Part shown: positions 1-7,476 of the stretch, in pieces
Layout: every line of letters begins with the position of its first letter
Numbering within the stretch: position 1 is the stretch's first letter
Translations under genes and position numbers: made by a program
Assembly (NCBI GenBank): GCA_904501865.1
Contig: CAJGCF010000045.1
Coordinates: 1-12,903 of the forward strand
DNA: 12,903 bases
Reading direction: 5' to 3'
From: an uncultured Clostridia bacterium
GTDB lineage: Bacteria > Bacillota > Clostridia > Oscillospirales > CAG-272
The notes under the pieces: generated by a model
What the model was told of the DNA's origin: nothing
The model's database searches: none
The model's input: only the letters and a program-made list of their open reading frames with translations

Positions 1-360
1 CCTGAAATTATCACAAAGCTCCTTTAGCGTTATTCCTTTGTCATAGCTCGTTCTTACGTAATTCTTTTCATTTACGTCTATGCTGCTCAGCATATAGAAG
101 CGGTCTCCTACAGGCTCCTCTTCTTTCTTGCTGTCTCCCGTCGGGGCGGTACCGTCGTAGGATATTTTGTACTCTATATTGCCCGATGACGTGTCCTTTT
201 CCTTGAGCATTATAGCCACAACTATAGTTGCAATAGCCGCCAAGACCACGATCAGATATACTATGATCGCGGTAGGAGAGGAAAGTGTATCTGCAACGGA
301 TGACAATGCATTTTCGCGTAACAGCGCAAAAAATGCTTTGAGCGTTATAAAGTTTAGCAT
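1..360 (-). CDS. Membrane-anchored protein, N-terminal 120 residues only (runs off the window); possible AAA ATPase
   Basis: This open reading frame runs from ATG at 360 to the window edge without a stop. AAGGAG overlaps the TAA of the upstream gene and sits 6 bases before the ATG, so the two genes are tightly coupled. The protein begins with about 28 mixed residues, then one hydrophobic segment (about 29-52, AIIVYLIVVLAAIATIVVAI), then a charged linker and a soluble part starting near residue 87 (DRFYMLSSID, later SYDKGITLKELCDNF). That last stretch resembles the region just before the AAA-like domain in the neighbouring large protein (YVDKKLDFSRAVEELGAF). From recollection of clostridial membrane-anchored AAA proteins, I infer that an ATPase domain follows outside the window. 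No Walker motif is visible inside it. That this is a gene is fairly certain; its function is inferred. Confidence 0.75.
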   Translation of the reverse strand, partial: MLNFITLKAFFALLRENALSSVADTLSSPTAIIVYLIVVLAAIATIVVAIMLKEKDTSSGNIEYKISYDGTAPTGDSKKEEEPVGDRFYMLSSIDVNEKNYVRTSYDKGITLKELCDNFR

Positions 361-370
361 TTGGATCTCC

Positions 371-3300
371 TTAGTCTTGTCCTTCGTCTGAATTTACGGG
401 CTCGTCTGCCGATCTCCCGTTATCTTTCACCTCGTCTGCATCATAAGAGCCCGCGGCTATCTCCTGCTCTTCCACAGGTGTGCCCAAGTCCTGATTTGTT
501 TGATTATCCGACTTCTCTGTCATAGAGCTTGCAATGTAATTCTCTTTTTTAAATGCCTCGGCATTCTTGAGCATTTCCACACACTTGGACATATCCTCGT
601 CACCGAATATAGCATCAAACATCTCTGAGAGAGATCCGCTATCTTCCGTTTTCTTTCCGCTCACAGCCAGAACGAACGCAGGCAGAAGCTTAACCGCCAT
701 AGCAACGTCCACGCTCTGCTTAACGTCAACACCCGCAGCCATAAGAGCCGCCGCGAATCTTTCAAACGTCAGGCACATCTTGTTGCTGATAGCAAATTCG
801 GGCGTGACAGCCTTTACTCGTTTTTCAAGAGAATCTATCTTTTTCCATATGTCTTCGCCTATAACGAACTGATTTCTCGCGCGCTCGCTTATGTAATCGA
901 CCTGATAGTAGTAGAAGTTACTTACCTCGGTATGCTTGTCGGAGGGATCCGTCTTGGAAAGTGCGATAGTGTTCACCGCCGCTATCTCTGCAACAGAATC
1001 TGGTATCATATCGTAACATTCGCCCTGCGCGAGATTGACAGCAAACCATATATTCTGAGGAATAAAGTAATCTGCCTCTTTATTATGCTCATTGTGTGCG
1101 GTTATTACGGTATAGCCAAAGGGATTTTTCGCGTATTTGACGTAAGGCGCGAAATATTTGACCATATCCTCACACTTTACTCCGTCAAGCGCACCGATGT
1201 GCAATCTTTCCTTAACGTTTGAGGCGCCCTCAATAGCGTACACCATATTCTTCTTAACTCGGTGTCCTTCCTCATCAGACGCAAAAAGCACGTTCTCCTC
1301 GCTGATGTAGGTAGCATCAACGGTGTCGATATACGCCTTGGTACCAAAATATTCTGAAAGAACAGACACAATGGCACTAAATGAGCTTGAGCTCATATCC
1401 TTGAATACAAGCAATCTGGAGGAGGAAATGGATGCCATAATGCTTCTCACCGCGTCCTCATCAAGAGACAATCCACGCTCAAGAGCAAAGGCTCCAAGCT
1501 CCTCTACGGCACGGCTGAAATCCAGCTTCTTATCAACGTATTTGAGCGACTCGTCAAACAGTACGTTTTCCTTTACCGCAAGCTTTCTTGCATCAGAATT
1601 ATCGGCAACAACATCAAACTCGGCTCTGAACATACTTGCCGCAGAAAATTCCGCGAGCTTCTCTGCATCCTCAAAGTGCTTTTGGTTTTCCTGTGCTATT
1701 CTTGCACGCTCCTGACGGTAAGCTTGGTTTCTCTCTATGGCGTCAAGCACAAAGAAAACTATTCCAACTACCGCCAAAATTGCCGTAAGCACTCCTAAGA
1801 AGCTAGAAGAAGCTGTCAGAGCATTATATACGCCGATAGCTATTGCCAAAACGGCGGCTCCTATTCCGCACACTATATTTTTTATGGATCTGTTCATGAT
1901 ATCGTAACCTGCCTCTAAAGTATATTTGTCACTTATGATATTTGATTCGGTCTGAAGATAATTGAAAAGCTTTTCTTCTCTGTTTTCACCGATACTGTGG
2001 TCTCCACCCGAGATGGTCACACTTAGCCTTATATCTGTAGATGACGAGCCCACATAGACGGTATAATCGCATTTCTCAGTTACCATCTGGTTGTTTGCCT
2101 CATCGAAGATCTGCGGGAGCTGTATCTTAACACTTACGCGTCGACTTTCCTTAACGTCAAGATCAACAAGCTCATATCCGCACAGCTCACGGCTCGGTCT
2201 CGCTATTTGTGAGCCCGAAGCTCCAACGTATACCTGAGCTACCTCTCTGCCCGCGCGAGTTCCCTTGTTTGTTACAGTAAAGCTTACCGTGTCACCGCTA
2301 ACCTCAAGCTTTGAATACGCAAAGGTCGTATATGACAGTCCGTGTCCAAACGAATATCCCACGTTAAGATCTGCAGTCGTGTAATATCTGTATCCCACAA
2401 ATCTTCCCGATCTTACCCCATATCTGTTTCGGTAAGCAAGATGCTTGTCATAGTACCCGTCCATATCCGCATAAAGCGTATTGGCAAGACGTCCCGAAGG
2501 ATTGTATTTGCCAAGTAGAGTGTCCACTATCGCCGAGGCGTCGTGCCTCACCCCAATCGGAGCCATCATCACTGCCGCAAACGAATCGAAAAATCCAACG
2601 TCCGCGCTAAAGCCTGCTTCCAGAACAACGATGATCTTTTTGCAATACGGCTTTAGCATATCGGCAAGCTCCAACTGATTAGCGGGCAAGGAGAGCTTAT
2701 GTGAGACGGGGATATTCTTTCCCCTGGCCTCTCCGTGTCCCATAAACAATACCGCCGCGTCACAGCTCTGCACTGCAGATATCGCATCAGGAGAATACGT
2801 ATCCTTGATAATTACGTTATCGTTGAGGTCATAACCACGAGCCTTTTCAACTCGGCTTACTCCGTTCTCAACGAACAATTTCTCACACCTATCAAGAAGG
2901 GTGTCTCCCTTCTCGCCACTTGACGCAATTCCACCTATCAAAGCTACCGAAGATATATTGCTGAACTCCAAGGGTAATAAATGGGCGTCATTCCTCAAAA
3001 GAACGATGGATTCCTTTGCGGCGCGCACCGCGAGCTCATCTCGCTCGGCGGGAAGTAGCTTTTTGCCCCTGTTGCCCGAAGCTCCCAACAAGAAGTCAAG
3101 TAATCTGTCGACCGCTTGGTCAAGAAGCTCGGGAGAAATAGCCTTTCCTTCATGTATCTCGACATTTATATCGCCTATGGTTAGGTCTCCCGACTCCTGC
3201 TTCTTCTTTAAGGTATGATATCTCTTAAGAGCCGCTGTCAACGCAGATGCCGAGCCCTTAAGGCATATACCGCCATCTATAAGAAAGGAAACGGTATCGT

Positions 3301-3934
3301 CAACCGACAGATGCTCCGCAACCATGAAGGCGTCATTCGGCACGGTCGTTTCGACCTTGTCAGACAAAAACGCATTTACGTCCGCATATTTATCAGAGAG
3401 CACGCGCTTATCCGTAATAATAGCAGCCGCTTGTCCGTCAAGGACTGCATTCTTGAAGGGCTGTACCACAAATTCACGCAAAACGTCCTTTGAGGGAGCT
3501 ATGTCCATAAACTCCGCGTCGGTCTCAGTCATATAGTATCCCGATATAGCCGCGCTCGCTCCGGCATTTATTGCTCCTCGCGCAAACTCTGTTGCCAACG
3601 ACTGAGAAAGATATATATCCTCCGACATCTCGTTTCTGTACGGAGACAGTCTGACCTTCGCGCTCGGAGTCACTATGACGTTGGATATTGGATCCGTTAC
3701 AGACAAAGCCAACTGCCCCGAAAGCTCGGAAATCAATTGGTTGTCCCAAGAGTTTGCCAACGCCTGCGGCGAGGGATATTTACTGTCTCGGAGCATATGT
3801 CGCATATTCCACAAAGCAAAATTAGGAAGTCCGAGACTTGCTCTCTCCCCGTCTGACAAGGATCTTATATCGGTGAGTATCCTCACCTTATCCTCGTCTT
3901 TAAGACGCGAAATGATGTTGTTATATTTAAGCAT
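371..3934 (-). CDS. Degenerate GH3 glycosidase fused to a two-TM segment and a degenerate AAA-like domain
   Basis: The protein has 1187 residues from ATG at 3934. GGAG lies 7 bases upstream; an in-frame TTG at 3946 overlaps that ribosome binding site and is less likely. Residues here are numbered from the TTG, so subtract 4 for the ATG. Residues 30-235 follow the GH3 barrel (YPSPQALANSWD, MSEDIYLSQSLATEFARG). Residues 300-490 follow the GH3 C-terminal domain (AAKESIVLLRNDAHLLPL, LLGKYNPSGRL). Residues 515-645 are the Fn3-like domain (YSFGHGLSYTTF, GREVAQVYV). Two TM segments lie at about 689-735, then a charged helical stretch, then an AAA-like fold (about 800-1095) and an acidic tail. The GH3 nucleophile motif SDW reads AEH (210-212), and the KH motif reads SG (135-136). 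The AAA Walker A region reads KDMSSSSFSAI (849-859) with no GKS or GKT. Catalysis is therefore doubtful in both halves, and a binding or scaffold role is inferred. Confidence 0.85.
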   Translation of the reverse strand: MLKYNNIISRLKDEDKVRILTDIRSLSDGERASLGLPNFALWNMRHMLRDSKYPSPQALANSWDNQLISELSGQLALSVTDPISNVIVTPSAKVRLSPYRNEMSEDIYLSQSLATEFARGAINAGASAAISGYYMTETDAEFMDIAPSKDVLREFVVQPFKNAVLDGQAAAIITDKRVLSDKYADVNAFLSDKVETTVPNDAFMVAEHLSVDDTVSFLIDGGICLKGSASALTAALKRYHTLKKKQESGDLTIGDINVEIHEGKAISPELLDQAVDRLLDFLLGASGNRGKKLLPAERDELAVRAAKESIVLLRNDAHLLPLEFSNISSVALIGGIASSGEKGDTLLDRCEKLFVENGVSRVEKARGYDLNDNVIIKDTYSPDAISAVQSCDAAVLFMGHGEARGKNIPVSHKLSLPANQLELADMLKPYCKKIIVVLEAGFSADVGFFDSFAAVMMAPIGVRHDASAIVDTLLGKYNPSGRLANTLYADMDGYYDKHLAYRNRYGVRSGRFVGYRYYTTADLNVGYSFGHGLSYTTFAYSKLEVSGDTVSFTVTNKGTRAGREVAQVYVGASGSQIARPSRELCGYELVDLDVKESRRVSVKIQLPQIFDEANNQMVTEKCDYTVYVGSSSTDIRLSVTISGGDHSIGENREEKLFNYLQTESNIISDKYTLEAGYDIMNRSIKNIVCGIGAAVLAIAIGVYNALTASSSFLGVLTAILAVVGIVFFVLDAIERNQAYRQERARIAQENQKHFEDAEKLAEFSAASMFRAEFDVVADNSDARKLAVKENVLFDESLKYVDKKLDFSRAVEELGAFALERGLSLDEDAVRSIMASISSSRLLVFKDMSSSSFSAIVSVLSEYFGTKAYIDTVDATYISEENVLFASDEEGHRVKKNMVYAIEGASNVKERLHIGALDGVKCEDMVKYFAPYVKYAKNPFGYTVITAHNEHNKEADYFIPQNIWFAVNLAQGECYDMIPDSVAEIAAVNTIALSKTDPSDKHTEVSNFYYYQVDYISERARNQFVIGEDIWKKIDSLEKRVKAVTPEFAISNKMCLTFERFAAALMAAGVDVKQSVDVAMAVKLLPAFVLAVSGKKTEDSGSLSEMFDAIFGDEDMSKCVEMLKNAEAFKKENYIASSMTEKSDNQTNQDLGTPVEEQEIAAGSYDADEVKDNGRSADEPVNSDEGQD

Positions 3935-3989
3935 TGTTTTCTCCAAAGTTTGAGGGATCTCTCCCCTGATTAATAAGGTTATCGACTTG

Positions 3990-4520
3990 TCAAAAAATTG
4001 ACGTCAATGTCAATATCGCGATCAACAGGACCGTAGCCGTCGCCATCAGTCCCGCTATAAGTCCAAAGCCCGAAAGCCCAAATGAGCTGGTTGAAAAGCC
4101 GACCGAGCTCATGCTGAGTCTACGTCCCAATATCTTTTTAGGCGCGTAATACGCGTAAGCTCTTTTCCCTGACGCCTTATATACGTATTTATCCGCGACT
4201 GCTCTGACAAATCGTATCTTGAAATCAACACATTCATCCGATACGGGTATTCCGCGGCTTGGTGCAAAGGTAGCACCCGCGTCTGCGTTTATGTCCTTGT
4301 ACGTTATCTTTCGAGTATCCAACACCGCTCCGTCGGAGTCTAATTCTGTCAGTACAAATTTCATAGACGTCAACGCAGTTTCGGTATCGTTTGAGCATCT
4401 TAGGACCAAGTACTTCACTCCGTCTCGATAAACGAACATATACTGCTTGACACTAATGAAGTCCTCTGCCTGAGGGTGCTTGTATATTCCTTTTGCCGTG
4501 ATCTTATCTCTGATACTCAT
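3990..4520 (-). CDS. Small membrane protein with C-terminal TM helix, unrecognised
   Basis: The protein has 176 residues. Its ATG overlaps the stop of the upstream gene (ATGA), so translation is probably coupled. I see no strong ribosome binding site of its own. A soluble N-terminal domain (about 1-125) alternates beta-like stretches with charged turns: QYMFVYRDGVKYLVLRCSND, then RKITYKDINADAGATF, then VDFKIRFVRA. A Ser/Gly-rich linker precedes one hydrophobic helix at about 148-174. No signal peptide is seen, so a C-tail anchor with the domain in the cytoplasm is inferred. The domain resembles the soluble part of the next gene upstream (YLLFVKDGSKYIRCKVADD), which suggests related partners in one complex. 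I do not recognise a named family. Confidence 0.85.
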   Translation of the reverse strand: MSIRDKITAKGIYKHPQAEDFISVKQYMFVYRDGVKYLVLRCSNDTETALTSMKFVLTELDSDGAVLDTRKITYKDINADAGATFAPSRGIPVSDECVDFKIRFVRAVADKYVYKASGKRAYAYYAPKKILGRRLSMSSVGFSTSSFGLSGFGLIAGLMATATVLLIAILTLTSIF

Positions 4521-5218
4521 CTTACTCTAAGACCGCCTTTACTCTTTTTCAAAAACATGGTACATATTCCTATTGCACCTATAAGAAGTGAAGCTACAAA
4601 TACCAGCCCTCCGTTTATGGTAAACTCGGGAACGGCAAAGAAATATTCACGAAGTATCTGTGCGCATTTAAGCACGGTTCCCCTGAAAATGAACGCCTCT
4701 GCTACTGTTAACACGAGAACGGACACTGCAAATATAGCTCCGCGAATCTTGTCAAAAGTCAATGTCGCACCGATCTCCGTCTTTTGACCGTTGACTGAGG
4801 ATAACAAAAACGACACGTACGACGTCCTCATTGGAAGCATCACGCTTTTGGAGCAGCCCGCGGGTCCTATCGAGTCCTTCACACGCACTACGTCTATTAT
4901 TCTGTTGCGCGCGTCAAAGGCAACCGCCGAATATTCAATGCGCTCAACGTCGTCCGCAACCTTGCATCTTATATATTTGCTTCCGTCTTTTACAAAAAGC
5001 AGATATGAGCTTACGTATTTTCTAAGGTCAGGATGAGGCTCGTAGAGCACTCCTCTTCCCTCTGGATATGTGTATTTGTGAAGTCCTCTGTCACGAACGG
5101 AGCACTTGAATCGCAACAGGAGGGACGGCAAAGCAAAGCCTATCACAAACGTATATATAGCTATGCTCATAAGGCATAGCGTTATCTCAAACACGATACT
5201 GAATATAGCATCAAACAT
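4517..5218 (-). CDS. Membrane protein with three TM segments and a soluble domain related to its neighbour, unrecognised
   Basis: The protein has 233 residues from ATG at 5218, with TTGGAGAG about 7 bases upstream. A hydrophobic helix at about 8-34 (CLMSIAIYTFVIGFALPSLL) is followed by a soluble domain (about 45-157), a second helix at about 159-178 and a third at about 203-223 with a basic end (KKSKGGLRVR). The soluble domain carries SYLLFVKDGSKYIRCKVAD, which parallels QYMFVYRDGVKYLVLRCS in the next gene; the later strands also match in spacing. It ends by overlapping the next start and begins 29 bases after the stop of the CvpA-like gene, so it belongs to the same transcript. The function is unknown; a structural subunit of the membrane assembly encoded here is inferred. 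Confidence 0.85.
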   Translation of the reverse strand: MFDAIFSIVFEITLCLMSIAIYTFVIGFALPSLLLRFKCSVRDRGLHKYTYPEGRGVLYEPHPDLRKYVSSYLLFVKDGSKYIRCKVADDVERIEYSAVAFDARNRIIDVVRVKDSIGPAGCSKSVMLPMRTSYVSFLLSSVNGQKTEIGATLTFDKIRGAIFAVSVLVLTVAEAFIFRGTVLKCAQILREYFFAVPEFTINGGLVFVASLLIGAIGICTMFLKKSKGGLRVR

Positions 5219-5247
5219 AAAGTCTCTCCAAAAATTTATCTGCAGGA

Positions 5248-6819
5248 TCAGTTTCCTGTGTAGTAGCTATCAAAGAAGTTTTTCATCTGTTCTGTGGTGA
5301 TATAGCCATCATCGGTGGGTATACTTGTTATCATCGCATCGACAATGATTTCAGCAACGTCAACAGGCACGTCCACTCCATAATCCTGTAAGTACTCAAC
5401 GGTGTATCCTGCCAACGTCTCAACCTTCTTTTCGTGATTCTGTCCGTTCATTCGGTTGAACTGCTCTGTGATATCATCCATCAAGCCGTAATATTGTTCA
5501 ACATCATAGCCGTCGAATTTTATGGTGTTCATCAGGCTGTTCATAGCCAAAAGATGAAGGTTATCTACCAAAGACGCGGTTCTTGGATTGCTCTTAAGCT
5601 CATCAGTGAGGTCCTGCACAAAGCTACTTTCATCCAAAAGCTCCATAAGCATGCTGTAATTTCCATTTGTCTCGAGAATTCCGGAATCAAGAATTATCTC
5701 ACAAACGTTTATAAACGTAGATACATCTTCTCCTACTGTGTCCGCGTTAGTTGCCGCTAATACAGAAAATACGCCGTCACAGAATGGGTCTATTGAGCTA
5801 TTAAAACGGGGACGGGATATTCCTAAAAATTTTTCACCTTGCAGCCAATTTTGTGATGCCGAGGATACAACAGACGCTGACAGGAGTCGCAGGAAATAAG
5901 AATCGTCCATTTTCTCACACACTCTTGACAACCTTCTGGTGTCTCGGGAATTGAACTCATTAAGATCCTTCAGCGCAGGCGCGACCTTGACAATGTCCTC
6001 TGCCACGGTCTTTATAGCCTCTATCTCATGCGTCAGAATGACCGTTTCTCCGTTTATGACGGTTCGCGCGCTCATATCATATACAGCCTTGCCGCCGCAG
6101 TAATACACAACGGTTCCCGCAAAATCATTGGCGTAATCAGAAATGATGTTGACAATGTCGTTGTCGTCTTTCTCCTCTTGCTCATCCGTCTCTGCGGTTT
6201 CTGTCTCTTGTGTTTCGCTCTCATCTGCCGACCTATCCGTGTCGGAGTCCTTCTCAACCACATTTCTCTCGATACTCGCAATTTCCATTATACTATTCAC
6301 GCTCTTAAACGTACCGATTATGGGCGAGAACAGTATCACGGTCATAAGAAATCCGCTGATTCCTCCTACTATTGCCCCTATGTACTTACTGTTTCGGGTA
6401 TACCAGCTTGAATTTTCTCCAACATACCCTGTGTCCTCTTTATCAGAACTGAGTGCCTTCTTATAGACTATTGATATAACTATGCGGCATATCAGATACA
6501 AGATCAAGAATACGAACACAAACACGATAGAGGATATCACCATAGATACCACCGCGTGTGTAATGCTCTCAAACTGTCCAATACTATCAAACAGATTTCT
6601 AAAAACTTTGATCTGACGCAGGTAGGACAGTGCCAGCTGACCTATGGTCAAAGAAATAAGGCGTGAGGAGATGACCGTACTCATCACAAGCGAAAAAACA
6701 ACGGACAAAAAAGATACTATAGCCTTTGTGCTACCCTTCCGGTAACCGTTGTACGCTTCCTTACTCACGCTAAAAACTATTGATATTATTAAAATTAGGG
6801 AAAATATTGTGAATGTCAT
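5248..6819 (-). CDS. CvpA-like multi-TM protein with large C-terminal domain
   Basis: The protein has 523 residues from ATG at 6819, with GGAG 5 bases upstream. The first 170 residues follow the CvpA (colicin V production) plan: a helix at 3-19, the basic Gly motif YNGYRKGSTKAIVSF just after it, a helix at about 32-52, a long hydrophobic stretch at 87-118, and a Gly-rich last helix (YIGAIVGGISGFLMTVILF, about 147-168). An acidic linker follows (about 189-220, rich in D, E, T and S). A 300-residue helical domain then extends to the end and matches nothing I know; ordinary CvpA proteins are about 160-220 residues. It is the first gene after a consensus promoter and leads an operon of at least five membrane-associated genes. 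CvpA relatives act at the envelope, but their reaction is not established; I infer a membrane scaffold. Confidence 0.8.
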   Translation of the reverse strand: MTFTIFSLILIISIVFSVSKEAYNGYRKGSTKAIVSFLSVVFSLVMSTVISSRLISLTIGQLALSYLRQIKVFRNLFDSIGQFESITHAVVSMVISSIVFVFVFLILYLICRIVISIVYKKALSSDKEDTGYVGENSSWYTRNSKYIGAIVGGISGFLMTVILFSPIIGTFKSVNSIMEIASIERNVVEKDSDTDRSADESETQETETAETDEQEEKDDNDIVNIISDYANDFAGTVVYYCGGKAVYDMSARTVINGETVILTHEIEAIKTVAEDIVKVAPALKDLNEFNSRDTRRLSRVCEKMDDSYFLRLLSASVVSSASQNWLQGEKFLGISRPRFNSSIDPFCDGVFSVLAATNADTVGEDVSTFINVCEIILDSGILETNGNYSMLMELLDESSFVQDLTDELKSNPRTASLVDNLHLLAMNSLMNTIKFDGYDVEQYYGLMDDITEQFNRMNGQNHEKKVETLAGYTVEYLQDYGVDVPVDVAEIIVDAMITSIPTDDGYITTEQMKNFFDSYYTGN

Positions 6820-6927
6820 TTTATCTCCATTCTTTTACACGATCAAATGCTTTTCAAAGGTTTTTCAAGGCACGATCGATATGCTTTCGAGTACTTCTTT
6901 AAGGGGATATTTTGCAAAGATATAATT

Positions 6928-6956
6928 ATTATAACTCAAATACACACATTTGTCAA
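6928..6956 (-). promoter_or_regulatory. Consensus sigma-A promoter of the left-hand operon
   Basis: Read on the minus strand, TTGACA (6956-6951) is separated by 17 bases from TATAAT (6933-6928). Both boxes are perfect. The expected transcription start is near 6921, giving a leader of about 100 bases before the ATG at 6819. I see no riboswitch or terminator in that leader. Confidence 0.85.
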
Positions 6957-6961
6957 TATCG

Positions 6962-6982
6962 AATCCTCTTTTAAAGAGGATT
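6962..6982. repeat. 9-bp perfect inverted repeat just upstream of the operon promoter
   Basis: AATCCTCTT (6962-6970) and AAGAGGATT (6974-6982) are perfect inverted repeats with a 3-base centre. The repeat lies 5 bases upstream of the -35 box of the left-hand operon and 14 bases after the stop of the acetyltransferase stub. There is no T-run on either strand, so it is a weak terminator at best. A protein-binding operator is a possible alternative. Confidence 0.6.
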
Positions 6983-6996
6983 ATTTCCCCAACATT

Positions 6997-7185
6997 TTAT
7001 ACCCCAAAAAGCTCGGCAAAATCAAGTTTTATGAACCATTGAGGAACAGGAGTCTTACCTTCCAGACAATCTTGCATACTCTGAAGATATGCGTCCTCTG
7101 AAATTCCCCATTTTTCATAAAGCCACGGGTACATTGTTTCCTTCATCTCGGGTCTGTCCGCCAGGCTTATTATTTTGTAGTCCAT
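6997..7185 (-). pseudogene. Truncated GNAT N-acetyltransferase, N-terminal stub
   Basis: The frame encodes 62 residues starting MDYKIISLADRPEM, with YPWLYEKWGISEDAYLQSM and VPQWFIKLD further on. These match the opening of a clostridial GNAT family where the first strand is followed by the pattern KWG...YL.SM...VPQW. A full protein is about 150 residues and carries the acetyl-CoA loop and acceptor site in its later part. Here the frame stops right after the VPQWFIKLD strand, and I could not find the remainder downstream in any frame. The stub keeps a promoter-like sequence and a GAGG ribosome binding site 7 bases before the ATG. It is best read as a decayed gene cut off when the left-hand operon and its promoter came to lie next to it. 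A free-standing small protein is less likely. Confidence 0.65.
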
Positions 7186-7202
7186 AAAATAACCTCAACA
7201 GG

Positions 7203-7231
7203 ATTTTATCATAACAGCACAAGTTTATCAA
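7203..7231 (-). promoter_or_regulatory. Probable promoter of the acetyltransferase stub
   Basis: On the minus strand TTGATA (7231-7226) lies 17 bases from TAAAAT (7208-7203). The predicted start near 7196 falls at the GAGG ribosome binding site, giving a very short leader. A small hairpin, CAAGGAA/TTCCTTG (7229-7245), overlaps the -35 box. Confidence 0.55.
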
Positions 7232-7323
7232 GGAAGTTTTCCTTGCTTTGACAAGCTTTTGCTACATTGCTCTTATGTCTTGGAAAGGCCCAGTGAAAAT
7301 CCAAAATTTTATATTTTTTAGTA

Positions 7324-7352
7324 TTGACAAAGCCCACAAAGTGTGATATAAT
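7324..7352 (+). promoter_or_regulatory. Consensus sigma-A promoter of the tRNA-Leu unit
   Basis: TTGACA (7324-7329), a 17-base spacer and TATAAT (7347-7352) form a perfect vegetative promoter on the plus strand. The predicted start is near 7359, about 295 bases before the intact tRNA, so the hairpin elements and the broken tRNA copy are transcribed in one precursor. Confidence 0.85.
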
Positions 7353-7383
7353 ACCACTGTTGCGGATAAGCGAAATACGCTCG

Positions 7384-7414
7384 CCTCGGAGACCACACTC
7401 CGTGTAAAAATTAA
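7384..7414 (+). repeat. Hairpin element, copy A
   Basis: CCTCGGAG, a 6-base loop, then CTCCG followed by TGTAAAAATTAA. The stem is CGGAG/CTCCG (7387-7391 with 7398-7402). Copy B at 7606 has the same flanks and the stem CGAAG/CTTCG, so one base pair has changed on both sides (G-C to A-T), which suggests that the folded RNA matters. The loops differ completely. The element lies in the tRNA precursor. It has no T-run that would make it a plus-strand terminator. Confidence 0.6.
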
Positions 7415-7424
7415 AGGATAAAAT

Positions 7425-7469
7425 GTAACAGCGAGAGCGACTTCTTCACTATTCACTCTTACCTGTTAC
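7425..7469. repeat. 45-bp inverted-repeat insertion (MITE-like)
   Basis: The ends are perfect 7-bp inverted repeats, GTAACAG (7425-7431) and CTGTTAC (7463-7469). The interior has short repeated units (TTCACT, ATTCACT). Removing these 45 bases leaves 17 bases between hairpin element A and the broken tRNA, the same as the 17 bases between element B and the intact tRNA. This points to an insertion into a duplicated unit. No target-site duplication is clear, so mobility is an inference. Confidence 0.5.
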
Positions 7470-7476
7470 TTCATAT

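Noticed and set aside
3935..3946. TTG at 3946 as the start of the GH3-type chimera
   Set aside because: The TTG overlaps the GGAG that correctly serves the ATG at 3934.
7262..7456. A minus-strand 64-codon frame over the tRNA promoter
   Set aside because: It overlaps the promoter and hairpin element and has no ribosome binding site or protein likeness.
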